Positions 54,955 through 63,999 of a stretch of DNA of 64,000 nucleotides are shown here, piece after piece. Every line of letters starts with the position of its first letter. The first letter of the stretch is position 1. Both the position numbers and the translations under genes were made by a program. The notes under the pieces are model-generated. The model saw only the letters and a program-made list of their open reading frames with translations, made no database searches and had not been told where the DNA came from. Source of the stretch: Lachnospiraceae bacterium (lineage in GTDB: Bacteria; Bacillota; Clostridia; Lachnospirales; Lachnospiraceae); NCBI GenBank assembly GCA_024405115.1, contig JAKSPD010000003.1, positions 83,114 through 147,113 of the forward strand. Direction: 5' to 3'.

Positions 54955-56019
54955 ATGAAAATAGGTTTAATGGGTTATGGGATTGTCGGACGAAGTGTTG
55001 CTTCAATTCTCGATGAAAGGAAGGATACTGAACTTAAGTATATATTGGAGCTTCCGGAGAAGTGCGTACAGGAAAGAATGGTGTCGGATTTAGATATCAT
55101 TTTGAATGATGAAGAGATATCTGTAGTTGTTGATGCACTTCCTGCAATTCATCCGTCATATGAATTTATAAAAAAAGCAATTCTTGCAGGAAAAAATGTA
55201 GTCACTTCAAATAAGGCGGCTTTAAGCTATGGTTTTGAAGAAATCCTGACACTGGCAGCTGAAAATCATGTCTGCATAAAATATGAGGCATCATGCGGAG
55301 GAACGATTCCGGACATCACGGAGGCAGTAAGACTTTCAGAAACAAATGAAATTACGGCCTGCTATGGAATCATGAACGGAACAACTAATTTTATTCTTGA
55401 TTCGATGGAAAAAAACGGGTCAGACTTTGACGAAACCCTTAGGGAAGCTCAGAAACTGGGTTATGCCGAAGCAGATCCGACGGCTGACATCGGCGGATTC
55501 GATGTAAAGAATAAGATAGCAATACTTTCAGCAACGGCTTACAGGGGATTTGTAACAACCGATTTCCCGGTGTGCGGAATTGAAAAGATTACAAAAGATA
55601 TTATTGAATCCTTTAAAAAAAAGAACAGGATGGTCAAGCTTCTCGGTCTCTCGTTAAGAAAGGGTGAAAGGTATGCATTGGGCGTGGTACCCGTGGTGCT
55701 TCCGTTAACTTCCCTTGAAGCAAATGTGCCGAAGAACTTTAACATCTTCACACTTAAATGCAGCAATGCCGGTGATGTGAAGCTTTATGGCCAGGGTGCC
55801 GGCGGATACCCGACAGCTGATGCAGTCGTAAGGGATGTTCTGTTTATGGGAAGCGATATCTATTCGCGGCCGTATTTTCTGAACCAGCTCACATATGATG
55901 AGTCAATACTTACAGGAACAGGTTATTTTAACGGAAATACAAAGAGAGGGACTTTAAGCGAGCTTTTAAAGGAAGCAGGTGACACTTTCTTTGCATTTGA
56001 GCCGGACTTCTTAAATTAA
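54955..56019 (+). CDS. hom: Homoserine dehydrogenase
   Basis: NAD(P)H-dependent reduction of aspartate semialdehyde to homoserine, in the Thr and Met pathway. It has 354 residues from the ATG at 54955 (MKIGLMGYGIVGRSVA, the Rossmann start); an upstream start within gerW is rejected. Catalytic-domain marks: VTSNKAALS, YEASCGGTIPDI, GIMNGTTNFIL, EADPTADIGGFDVKNK. There is no C-terminal ACT domain, so allosteric control by Thr is less likely. Aspartate kinase follows 11 bp later. Confidence 0.93.
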   Translation: MKIGLMGYGIVGRSVASILDERKDTELKYILELPEKCVQERMVSDLDIILNDEEISVVVDALPAIHPSYEFIKKAILAGKNVVTSNKAALSYGFEEILTLAAENHVCIKYEASCGGTIPDITEAVRLSETNEITACYGIMNGTTNFILDSMEKNGSDFDETLREAQKLGYAEADPTADIGGFDVKNKIAILSATAYRGFVTTDFPVCGIEKITKDIIESFKKKNRMVKLLGLSLRKGERYALGVVPVVLPLTSLEANVPKNFNIFTLKCSNAGDVKLYGQGAGGYPTADAVVRDVLFMGSDIYSRPYFLNQLTYDESILTGTGYFNGNTKRGTLSELLKEAGDTFFAFEPDFLN

Positions 56020-56030
56020 AAGGTGGCATT

Positions 56031-57350
56031 ATGATTAAGATAACAAAATTCGGCGGAAGCTCTGTGGCAAATGCCATTCAGTTTCAGAAAGTTAAAAACA
56101 TAATCAGCGCAGACGAATCCAGACGTTTTGTGGTAATTTCAGCTGCAGGAAAAGCCGGTGAGGATAAGAACAAGATTACTGACCTTCTGTATCTGTGCAG
56201 GGCTCATGTTGACTACCATGTTGATTACCACGGCATTTTTGGAATGATAAAGGAAAGATTCCTCCGCATAAAGAAAGAACTTGGCCTTTCAGTTGAAATA
56301 GAAGATGAGCTTAACGAGCTTGAGGATAAGCTGCCGGGTATTTCCACTGATGAACTTGTAAGCCGCGGTGAGTACTTTACTTCAAAGATGATGGCGGATT
56401 ACCTTGGATTCCCCTTTGTGGATGCAAAGGACGTGATAAGGTTCAATTATGACGGCAGCGTTGATTTTGAGGCAACAGGCAATGCGCTTAATGTGGAACT
56501 TCTGAAAAACGACCGTTTCGTTCTTCCGGGTTTCTATGGAAGTCTTCCTGATGGTACGATAAAAGTTTTGTCAAGGGGCGGATCGGACATCACAGGCTCG
56601 ATTCTTGCAAAGTGCCTTCATGCTGACATGTATGAGAACTGGACAGATGTTTCCGGTTTCATGATGGCTGACCCGAGGATCATCGAAAATCCCTGCCACA
56701 TTGACAGAATCACATATGCAGAGCTCAGGGAACTTTCATACATGGGTGCAAGCGTACTTCATGAGGATGCGGTATTCCCCGTAAAAGAGGCAAATATCCC
56801 CATTAACGTGCTTAACACTAATAAGCCTGAAGATCCCGGTACGATCATTCTTGATCATATTGAGCCTTCAGAAAAGGACCACAGGATTACCGGTATTGCC
56901 GGAAGAAAGGGATTTGCGGCATTCACTTTATATAAGCAGCACATGGTTGAAGACGTGTCCTTCCTTTCAAAGTGCATCGATGTATTTGCCAAGTATGGTG
57001 TTTCAGTTGAGCATATGCCTACCGGAATCGATTCAGCATCAATGGTAGTAAAGGAAAAAGATGTGGCCAGCCGGATTTATGACATAATTGCTGATCTCAG
57101 GGAGGCAGTTAATCCCGATGACATCAAGTATGTCAACAACATTTCAATCGTTGCCTGCGTAGGCAGAAACATGGCTACGCGTGTTGGTACTTCAGGAAGG
57201 CTGTTTACGGCTCTCGGAGAGGAACACGTTAACGTTAAGCTTATCATTCAGGCATTTGATGAAATCAATATACTTGTCGGAGTGGCTACAGAAGACTTTG
57301 AAAAGGCTATAAAGGCTATTTATGGTAATTTTGTAAGGAGTGTAAAGTAA
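56031..57350 (+). CDS. Aspartate kinase
   Basis: First enzyme of the aspartate family pathway, 439 residues. The N-terminal kinase domain has KFGGSSVANAIQFQKV and RGGSDITGSILAKCL; the C-terminal part has two ACT domains (KQHMVEDVSFLSKCIDVFAKYG, then VACVGRNMATRVGTSGRLFTALG) that bind feedback effectors. Being between hom and thrC suggests the Thr-directed isozyme. AAGGTGG precedes ATG. Confidence 0.93.
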   Translation: MIKITKFGGSSVANAIQFQKVKNIISADESRRFVVISAAGKAGEDKNKITDLLYLCRAHVDYHVDYHGIFGMIKERFLRIKKELGLSVEIEDELNELEDKLPGISTDELVSRGEYFTSKMMADYLGFPFVDAKDVIRFNYDGSVDFEATGNALNVELLKNDRFVLPGFYGSLPDGTIKVLSRGGSDITGSILAKCLHADMYENWTDVSGFMMADPRIIENPCHIDRITYAELRELSYMGASVLHEDAVFPVKEANIPINVLNTNKPEDPGTIILDHIEPSEKDHRITGIAGRKGFAAFTLYKQHMVEDVSFLSKCIDVFAKYGVSVEHMPTGIDSASMVVKEKDVASRIYDIIADLREAVNPDDIKYVNNISIVACVGRNMATRVGTSGRLFTALGEEHVNVKLIIQAFDEINILVGVATEDFEKAIKAIYGNFVRSVK

Positions 57351-58816
57351 TGATGTACTACCACAGCACAAGAAGCAAAAACGATAGATTCACTTCAAAG
57401 CAGGCGATTTTAAAAGGAATCTGCAGCGACGGCGGCCTTTTTGTAAGTGATGACATTTTAAATGCCCATGTGGACATAAACGGACTTGCTGACTCCACAT
57501 ATGAGGAGATTGCCTACAGAGTGTTCAGGGTCCTTATTCCCGATTATACGGATGAGGAGCTTAAATCATGCATTGGAAATGCATATGTAGGTAAGTTTGA
57601 AACACAAGAACTGACACCGGTTACAGAAATCGGAGACAAGTATCTTCTGGAACTTTACCACGGCCCCACATCAGCATTTAAGGATATGGCGCTCTGCATG
57701 CTTCCACAGTTCATGTCAAAGGCACTTTCAGGAACTGATAAAAAGATAATGATCCTTACTGCAACAAGCGGAGATACCGGAAAGGCAGCACTGGCCGGAT
57801 TTGCCAATGCAGAGAATATCGGAATCACCGTGTTTTATCCTCATGGGAAAGTAAGCGACATCCAGCGTCTTCAGATGGCTACTCAGGAAGGCAATAATGT
57901 TTTCGTGGCAGCAGTAAACGGAAATTTTGACGACTGCCAGACCGGTGTTAAAAAGATCTTCAGGGAGTTTTCTGACGAATCAATGAAAGAGTACGGCGTT
58001 GAGCTATCAAGTGCCAATTCCATCAATGTTGGAAGGCTTGTACCGCAGGTCGTTTATTACTACGAAAGCTACAGGCAGCTCCTAAAAAAGGGAGTTATTA
58101 AAGAAGGCGACAAAATATCCTTCTGTGTTCCCACAGGAAATTTTGGAGACGTACTGGCCGGTTATTACGCAAAGCTTCTCGGTCTTCCCATTGACCGTCT
58201 TTTAGTTGCCAGCAACGAAAACAATGTACTTTTTGACTTTATCCGTACTGGAATATATGACAAGAATCGTGAATTCGTAAAGACGATTTCTCCGAGCATG
58301 GATATCCTGGTATCCTCAAACCTTGAAAGGTTCCTTTATTATGCTTCCGGATGTGACTGTGATTATGTAAAGGAACTGATGGAAGAGCTTTCCACAACCG
58401 GAAAATTTACTGTAAATGAAAAGGTCCTCAAAAACCTTCAGGAGACTTTTGACTGCGGATTTATTACAAATGAAGACTCTAAGGATGCAATAAAGGAAGC
58501 ATACAATAAAGACGGCAGGCTTATTGATCCTCATACGGCTGTAGCCTACAGGTGCGCGGAAAAAATTGACGGAACGGTCGTTATCCTTTCAACGGCAAGT
58601 CCCTTCAAGTTTGCAGCCGACGTTTATAATGCGATTTTTGATGATCTGAGTGACGCTGACGGCTTCACATACATGGAAAAGCTTTCAGAGAAGACCGGTG
58701 AGGAAGCACCTGAACCGCTTAAGTCATTAAGGGAAAAGGAAATCATTCATAAATCAGTAGTTGACATAGATGATATGAAGGCATTTGCAGAGGAAAGCAT
58801 TAAAAAGGCTTTCTGA
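57350..58816 (+). CDS. thrC: Threonine synthase
   Basis: PLP enzyme making threonine from phosphohomoserine, 488 residues, the long form. The N-terminus is YYHSTRSKNDRFTSKQAI; the PLP lysine is in GPTSAFKDMAL and the phosphate loop in TSGDTGKAALAGF; FCVPTGNFGDVLAGYYAK follows. It overlaps the kinase stop. The homoserine kinase step is not encoded nearby. Confidence 0.95.
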   Translation: MMYYHSTRSKNDRFTSKQAILKGICSDGGLFVSDDILNAHVDINGLADSTYEEIAYRVFRVLIPDYTDEELKSCIGNAYVGKFETQELTPVTEIGDKYLLELYHGPTSAFKDMALCMLPQFMSKALSGTDKKIMILTATSGDTGKAALAGFANAENIGITVFYPHGKVSDIQRLQMATQEGNNVFVAAVNGNFDDCQTGVKKIFREFSDESMKEYGVELSSANSINVGRLVPQVVYYYESYRQLLKKGVIKEGDKISFCVPTGNFGDVLAGYYAKLLGLPIDRLLVASNENNVLFDFIRTGIYDKNREFVKTISPSMDILVSSNLERFLYYASGCDCDYVKELMEELSTTGKFTVNEKVLKNLQETFDCGFITNEDSKDAIKEAYNKDGRLIDPHTAVAYRCAEKIDGTVVILSTASPFKFAADVYNAIFDDLSDADGFTYMEKLSEKTGEEAPEPLKSLREKEIIHKSVVDIDDMKAFAEESIKKAF

Positions 58817-58852
58817 TTATATCGTTGCTATTGAATGATTGGGAGAGTGTAT

Positions 58853-60100
58853 ATGGAGGAAAAAAAGAAAGATAAATACAGATGTATCGGCCTGATGGTA
58901 TTTCAGGTGGCTTTTGCCATTTGCGCCCTGATCTTCGTTTTCCTAAGGTTCACTTTGATTTGGGGAGTGATAAAGCGGATCCTTCAGGTACTGAGTCCTA
59001 TTTTTATCGGAGTGGTACTCTGTTATCTCTGCTCGCCACTCTATAATCTCATCAAAAACAAGCTGGAAGAAAGAAAACTCAGTGTCAGGATTTCAAAAGC
59101 CATATCAACAGTCATATGTGTTTTTGCAGTTGCTTTTGTAATATACGGCCTGATTGCACTGATCATTCCCCAGCTCATTGATTCGCTGGCAAGTCTATAC
59201 CGTCAGATACCCGACTATCTTGACAGGTTTACAAAAGAGTTCGACCGGTTTGTAAGCGAAAAGCGTGACCTCGCGCACTTTATTGGGGCAAACGGAACAA
59301 TAACGGAATACCTGATGAACTTCGTTGAAAACGTCATTGTTCCGAATGTGGATAAAATTGCCACATCGCTTCTCACTTACCTTAAGAACGTGGCAGTATG
59401 GCTTTATAACTTCATCATCGGACTGGTGGCAATGTGCTACCTTCTGAACATAAAGGAAAAGCTTCTCCCACAGTGCAAGAAGATCATCTACGCAGTTATG
59501 AGACCAAGAAGTGCCAAGTATCTATGCAACGAGCTTAAAGAGATGAACAAGGTATTCGGCGGTTTCATTACAGGCAAGCTTCTGGACTCACTTATAATCG
59601 GAGTGATATGCTTTATTGTACTGAGCATTATCGGTATGCCGTATACCCTTCTGGTTTCAGTTATAGTAGGTGTGACAAACATCATTCCGTTCTTCGGACC
59701 TTTTATCGGTGCAATACCTTCAGCACTGATCATTACTATCATCAGTCCCAAGATGGGCCTTATCTTCGTGATATTCATACTGATACTTCAGCAGATAGAC
59801 GGAAATGTCATCGGTCCCAAGATTTTGGGAGATTCCACAGGACTTTCAAGCTTCTGGATACTGTTTTCAATCCTTTTGTTTGGCGGACTTTTTGGTTTTG
59901 CGGGAATGGTTCTTGCGGTACCTACCTGGGCACTTATCATGAGAGGACTTAGAAAACTCATAGAAAAAGGGCTGGAAAAGAAAAAGCTTCCGCTTAAGAC
60001 GGATGCCTATGAGTTAGGCAAGGAAGTTGAAGCCGAAGAGGCTGGGGCTGAAAAAGCAGGAGCTGAAGAAGCAGAAACTGAAATTACCAAAGAAAACTGA
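58853..60100 (+). CDS. AI-2E family transporter
   Basis: Membrane protein of 415 residues with seven to eight helices, in the PerM/AI-2E family. The ATG at 58853 follows GGGAGAG; an upstream ATG at 58835 overlaps that site. Typical parts: LSPIFIGVVLCYLCSPLYNLI, FFGPFIGAIPSALI and the DGNVIGPKILGDSTGLSSFW signature. The C-terminal tail is a low-complexity Glu/Ala repeat (EEAGAEKAGAEEAETE). Some members are Na+/H+ antiporters, so the quorum-signal role implied by the name is not certain. Confidence 0.9.
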   Translation: MEEKKKDKYRCIGLMVFQVAFAICALIFVFLRFTLIWGVIKRILQVLSPIFIGVVLCYLCSPLYNLIKNKLEERKLSVRISKAISTVICVFAVAFVIYGLIALIIPQLIDSLASLYRQIPDYLDRFTKEFDRFVSEKRDLAHFIGANGTITEYLMNFVENVIVPNVDKIATSLLTYLKNVAVWLYNFIIGLVAMCYLLNIKEKLLPQCKKIIYAVMRPRSAKYLCNELKEMNKVFGGFITGKLLDSLIIGVICFIVLSIIGMPYTLLVSVIVGVTNIIPFFGPFIGAIPSALIITIISPKMGLIFVIFILILQQIDGNVIGPKILGDSTGLSSFWILFSILLFGGLFGFAGMVLAVPTWALIMRGLRKLIEKGLEKKKLPLKTDAYELGKEVEAEEAGAEKAGAEEAETEITKEN

Positions 60101-60123
60101 ACCATATATAAACTGAATTAAAA

Positions 60124-60196
60124 ACTCTCTCCGGATACTGTATTGTGCGTAAAAATCTTATTCCTGCACGCACGGATCCGGAGAGAGTCTGTTTTT
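60124..60196. terminator. Long-stem bidirectional terminator
   Basis: ACTCTCTCCGGA (60124-60135) pairs perfectly with TCCGGAGAGAGT (60177-60188) around a 41-base loop holding a second small stem (GTGCGT/ACGCAC). It is flanked by A and T runs and lies between convergent genes. Confidence 0.85.
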
Positions 60197-60208
60197 TATC
60201 TGGAATTA

Positions 60209-61546
60209 TTATTTATAATTGATCACTGCGCCTTCTTCGGTATACTTAACCATCTCGCGGTCTGCCATGAACTTATTTATGTCATTAAAGAAATCTTCCT
60301 TTGAAGCATATCTGAGGGCTGGACCTTCTGTGATCTTTACTGCCTTTTCAGCATCATTCTCGAGGAGAGCCCTTACAGCCATCATGTATACCTTTGAACT
60401 CATTACACATGCTGTGTATGGGTCAGTTACCATGTAATCATCACCGTGTCCATGACCTGAACATCCTGAAATGTGGGCGTGAACAGCTCTCATTACGCAG
60501 CTTAAGTCTCCCATGTCGGTGGAACCGCAGCCCCAGGGAAGTTCCCTTGTGACGTTGTCGCCAAAGATTTCCTTTGCAACTTCACAGAGAAGGTCTGCAA
60601 GGCCGTCATCATTAAGAAGAGGAGAGTAACCGGGGCGGTCTTCGGTAAGAACGGTAGCTCCAAGTGCAAGTGCGCCTGATGCAAGGGCACGGTTTACCTT
60701 TTCATTGTTCTTTGCCATGGATTCAAGAGTAGCACCGCGTACATAGGACTGAAGTGTTGCTGATGATGGGATGATGTTAACTGATGCACCGCCTTCGGTG
60801 ATTATCGGATGAACACGTACATGCTCTTCATCACGGAAAGTCTCACGAAGGGCATTTATAGCATTGAGGCCCTGGGTTGCCGCGTACATGGCGTTAACAC
60901 CCTTATCAGGTGAACCGCCTGCATGTGAGGCAACACCTTTATATGTAATGGTCTTTGCAAGGCATCCGTTTGAGTTATTAAGGTCAAACCATACACCCTG
61001 TCTGCAGCTTGCGTGATTCATGAATGCAATGTCGCATCCGTCAAAGTAGCCTCTGTAAAGGTATTCAACCTTGCCACCTAAATAGTGGATGGTGCCTGCC
61101 TTACGGAGGGAATCCCTGTACTCAATCTCAATAAGCTCTTCAGCGGGCACGGCACACAGCCTGATTGAGCCTGAAAGCCCTTCGAGTGCACCAGGTTCCT
61201 TTAAGGCAAGTGCAATACCTACGAGAGCGGCGCACTGAGTGTTATGTCCGCAGGCGTGTGCACAGCCGTTTGTCTGCTCCGGGTGGTTGGGGCAGAGGAG
61301 TGCATCCATTTCTCCGAGGATGAGAATCTTTGGACCGGGTTTTCCTGTATCTATATCTGTATAGAATCCGGGAATGTCACCGGCATATGTAAGCTCATAA
61401 CCGGCTTTCTCAAAAATACCTGCAAGATATTTTGTTGTGTTCCACTCCCTGAAACCTGACTCGGGATGCTTCCATACATAACGCTCGACCTCGAGGATCT
61501 CATCTTTATGCTTTTCAACCAGTTCGGTAAATTTAATATAGCTCAT
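60209..61546 (-). CDS. M20 family amidohydrolase (AbgA-like)
   Basis: Zinc amidohydrolase of 445 residues. Metal-site marks are GEMDALLCPNHPEQ, CAHACGHNTQCAALVGIAL and AVPAEELIEIEYR. The dimerisation domain has GVASHAGGSPDKGVNAMYAA, and the terminal WGCGSTDMGDLSCVM carries the last ligands. It differs from the AbgB-like copy at 40.2 kb in the Glu region. A strong AAGGAGG site precedes ATG. The likely substrates are N-acyl amino acids or folate-like amides. Confidence 0.87.
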   Translation of the reverse strand: MSYIKFTELVEKHKDEILEVERYVWKHPESGFREWNTTKYLAGIFEKAGYELTYAGDIPGFYTDIDTGKPGPKILILGEMDALLCPNHPEQTNGCAHACGHNTQCAALVGIALALKEPGALEGLSGSIRLCAVPAEELIEIEYRDSLRKAGTIHYLGGKVEYLYRGYFDGCDIAFMNHASCRQGVWFDLNNSNGCLAKTITYKGVASHAGGSPDKGVNAMYAATQGLNAINALRETFRDEEHVRVHPIITEGGASVNIIPSSATLQSYVRGATLESMAKNNEKVNRALASGALALGATVLTEDRPGYSPLLNDDGLADLLCEVAKEIFGDNVTRELPWGCGSTDMGDLSCVMRAVHAHISGCSGHGHGDDYMVTDPYTACVMSSKVYMMAVRALLENDAEKAVKITEGPALRYASKEDFFNDINKFMADREMVKYTEEGAVINYK

Positions 61547-61589
61547 GTTTCCTCCTTGATGGATAATGATAAAATAAACATCAGCGTTG

Positions 61590-61618
61590 ATTATACCTTT
61601 ACAATACTGTTATTTCAA
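61590..61618 (-). promoter_or_regulatory. Promoter of the AbgA-like gene
   Basis: Minus strand: -35 TTGAAA (61613-61618), 17-bp spacer, -10 TATAAT (61590-61595), 44 bp from the ATG. Confidence 0.85.
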
Positions 61619-61682
61619 TGGTAATATTCATCTGTAACGAACACATGTCATTCGTGACAGTTACCTGAATATGGAGAAGAAA

Positions 61683-62381
61683 ATGGACTGGTACAGAATT
61701 AAAAGAAAACTTTCTAAAATAGCGGTAAACAATCTGTCTTTATATATTACGGTGATATTTGCCATCGGTTACTTACTTTTAAGGACCGACATGGGAATTG
61801 AACTGTATTCAAGGACACTTGCCTTTTATCCGAGGGAAGTTCTTCACGGCCAGGTATGGAGGATACTTACCGCCGTGTTTTATCCGCCGTCAAATACTTC
61901 AAATATACTTCTCGGTGCCTTAAGTATTTTCATTTATTATAATTTTGCAAGTGCGGTAGAACGTACGATGGGAAGTACTGAATTTAACATTTATTTCTTT
62001 GGGAGTTTTCTGTTCGGGGAAATCGGAAGTATCATATACTATCTGATCACGGGCGTGAATTACCCCTTCATTCCGATGTATACACATTTTTCTGTATTTA
62101 TGGCCTTTGCAGTTCTGTATGCAGAGGCGCAGGTACTTTTATTCTTTATAATTCCCATAAAGGTAAAATGGGTGGCAATGGTTGAACTTGCTATATACAT
62201 TTTTGAGTTCTTTGCAGGCGGGCTGCAGACAAAGATAAGTGTTGCGGCCGCTATTATTCCCGTAGTGGTGTTTTATTTTGTGGTTAGAAAGTCGCGAGGG
62301 GGCGGGGACATCATAAGCAATCTGAAATTCAGGATCAAACAGAAAAAAAGACAGGCCGAATGGAAGAACCAGTGGAAATAA
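61683..62381 (+). CDS. Rhomboid-like membrane protein without protease residues
   Basis: A 232-residue protein with about six membrane helices. ATG 61683 follows GGAGAAG and is chosen over ATG 61671. It has the rhomboid-like HGQVWRILTAVFYPP (the WR motif) and an FFGSFLFGEIGSIIYYL helix. Where active rhomboids have GxSG, this protein has THFSVFMAFAV, so no serine nucleophile in a GxSG context is seen. It is likely a rhomboid pseudoprotease, perhaps a chaperone for membrane proteins. The tail is strongly basic. Confidence 0.7.
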   Translation: MDWYRIKRKLSKIAVNNLSLYITVIFAIGYLLLRTDMGIELYSRTLAFYPREVLHGQVWRILTAVFYPPSNTSNILLGALSIFIYYNFASAVERTMGSTEFNIYFFGSFLFGEIGSIIYYLITGVNYPFIPMYTHFSVFMAFAVLYAEAQVLLFFIIPIKVKWVAMVELAIYIFEFFAGGLQTKISVAAAIIPVVVFYFVVRKSRGGGDIISNLKFRIKQKKRQAEWKNQWK

Positions 62382-62411
62382 TTACGGAAATTTTAACAAA
62401 GAATGTTTAAG

Positions 62412-62437
62412 AGTGTCCAATATTTGGGCACTTTTTG
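62412..62437 (+). terminator. Terminator after the rhomboid-like gene
   Basis: AGTGTCC and GGGCACT pair (one T-G pair) around AATATTT, followed by five T. Confidence 0.75.
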
Positions 62438-62511
62438 ATTACGAATTTCCATATGTTGTGTCCATAGTCAAAATAACGAAATTTCTTTCAAATTTATGAG
62501 TAAATTTCCCC

Positions 62512-62540
62512 TTGCTTTAGATATTAGTCATGCGTATAAT
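62512..62540 (+). promoter_or_regulatory. Promoter of xerD
   Basis: -35 TTGCTT (62512-62517), 17-bp spacer, -10 TATAAT (62535-62540), 34 bp from the ATG. It is preceded by an AT-rich region. Confidence 0.8.
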
Positions 62541-62573
62541 GGTTTCCATAACTCGCTTAATGAGGAATCCTAG

Positions 62574-63413
62574 ATGAGCCAAAAGATTGAAGAGTATGTA
62601 GAATATCTTTCCATGGAAGCAGGAAAGTCTGTTAACACCTGCCTTTCATATGGAAGGGACCTTCGCCAGTTTGCTGACTGGCTCTCTTCTGAGTGCCATC
62701 TGGCAAGCTTATTTGACGCGTCTTCATCTGACCTTGATTCATATATTTATGACCTTACTGATCTTGATAAGAGCCCTGCCACAATTTCAAGGAATGTAGC
62801 CTCGTTAAAAGGTTTTTATTCTTATGCAGTTATGGTGGGATGGTCCGGTACTGATCCGTCGACAGGTCTCAAACCTCCGAAAGTGATCAAAAAAAGGCCG
62901 ACGATTCTTTCTGACAGTGAGATAATGAAGCTTCTTTCACAGCCATCATCGGAAAATGCAAAGGGCAGGCGTGACAAGGCCATGCTTGAACTGCTCTGCG
63001 ACACCGGTCTCAGGGTATCAGAACTTCTCGGGATCAAAATGGGAGACATTGACCTGAAAACCAGGAAACTCAATGTGCCCGGAGGAAGGACCAGAACCAT
63101 CACTTTTGACAAGAGGATATTAAAGTATCTGAAAGAATATGTTGAAAGCTCAAGGAAAGTCCTTCTCGGTGAACACACAGACGAAGGATTTTTCTTTGTT
63201 AATGTTGACGGAAGCGAAATGAGCCGTCAGGGTTTCTGGAAAAATCTTAAAAAATACGGTAATGAGGCCGGAATAGAGACTGAACTTACACCCCATACTT
63301 TAAGGCATTCGTTTGCGGCACGTGCCCTCAGAAACGGTAAGGACGCAAAAGATGTCCAGAAGACCATGGGTCATGCGGACATCTCTACAACAAATGAATA
63401 CATGGATTATTGA
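62574..63413 (+). CDS. xerD: Tyrosine recombinase XerD-like, short C-terminus
   Basis: Xer-type tyrosine recombinase, 279 residues, probably resolving chromosome dimers at dif. The SAM-like N-domain (residues about 3-85) has YVEYLSMEAGKSVNTCLSYG. The catalytic domain has TGLRVSELLG (Arg), HTLRHSFAARALRNG (His, Arg), GHADISTT and the Tyr of NEYMDY. The protein ends three residues after that Tyr, whereas typical XerD (about 295 residues) continues for a further helix used in subunit contacts. The stop abuts the greA stop from the other strand. Confidence 0.88.
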   Translation: MSQKIEEYVEYLSMEAGKSVNTCLSYGRDLRQFADWLSSECHLASLFDASSSDLDSYIYDLTDLDKSPATISRNVASLKGFYSYAVMVGWSGTDPSTGLKPPKVIKKRPTILSDSEIMKLLSQPSSENAKGRRDKAMLELLCDTGLRVSELLGIKMGDIDLKTRKLNVPGGRTRTITFDKRILKYLKEYVESSRKVLLGEHTDEGFFFVNVDGSEMSRQGFWKNLKKYGNEAGIETELTPHTLRHSFAARALRNGKDAKDVQKTMGHADISTTNEYMDY

Positions 63414-63920
63414 TTAGTACTGCTGAATCCTGTCAGTCGGAGCTTCGCCTGTGTTGCGGAGCTCTTTTATTACCACAAAAAAGGCCGCGCCATTTTCCAT
63501 GGTGACTTCAACTCGTTCCCCGACTTTTTTTCCAAGAAGCGCCTTTCCAAGTGGTGAAAGGTTTGAAATAAGCCCTTTCCTTGAATCGGAGCGGATTGAC
63601 GTGACGATTCTGTAGGTCTCTGTTTCGTCATCGTCCTCAAAATAAACATCTACGGTATTATTAATTCCGACAACATCATCACTGGAGCTGTCTTCAATGA
63701 TCTCGGCAAAGCGCAGCATCTTCTCGAGGTACCTGATTCGGCTGTTGTTCTGGTTATTGTCACGTTTTGCGGCATAATATTCGAAGTTCTCGGACAGGTC
63801 GCCCATGGCACGTGCTTCTTTTAAGGCTTTAAGGCTCTGAGGCCTTACGACCATCTTCCTGTATTCGATTTCTTCCTCAATTCTTCTGACGTCTTCTTTT
63901 GTGAGCTGCTCGCTTTTCAC
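63414..63920 (-). CDS. greA: Transcription elongation factor GreA
   Basis: GreA-type factor that stimulates cleavage of backtracked RNA by RNA polymerase, 168 residues. The N-terminal coiled coil has KALKEARAMGDLSENFEYYAAKRDN (with the acidic tip) and the C-terminal FKBP-like domain has NLSPLGKALLGKKVGERVEV. The likely start is GTG at 63920, 11 bp after GGAGG; an in-frame TTG at 63938 overlaps that site. It ends exactly where xerD ends, with no room for a terminator between. Confidence 0.9.
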   Translation of the reverse strand: MKSEQLTKEDVRRIEEEIEYRKMVVRPQSLKALKEARAMGDLSENFEYYAAKRDNNQNNSRIRYLEKMLRFAEIIEDSSSDDVVGINNTVDVYFEDDDETETYRIVTSIRSDSRKGLISNLSPLGKALLGKKVGERVEVTMENGAAFFVVIKELRNTGEAPTDRIQQY

Positions 63921-63970
63921 CTGGCTGTAATCCTCCAAAAATACAAATGTTCTCTTGTAAATATCCTCAG

Positions 63971-63999
63971 ATTATAGTACAATCAACATCGTTTATCAA
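63971..63999 (-). promoter_or_regulatory. Promoter of greA
   Basis: Minus strand: -35 TTGATA (63994-63999), 17-bp spacer, -10 TATAAT (63971-63976), about 50 bp from the start. Confidence 0.85.

Noticed and set aside
60045..60100. Glu/Ala repeat at the end of the AI-2E transporter as a possible slippage or regulatory repeat
   Set aside because: It is a short imperfect low-complexity tail with varied codons, common in cytoplasmic tails; nothing further supports a special role.
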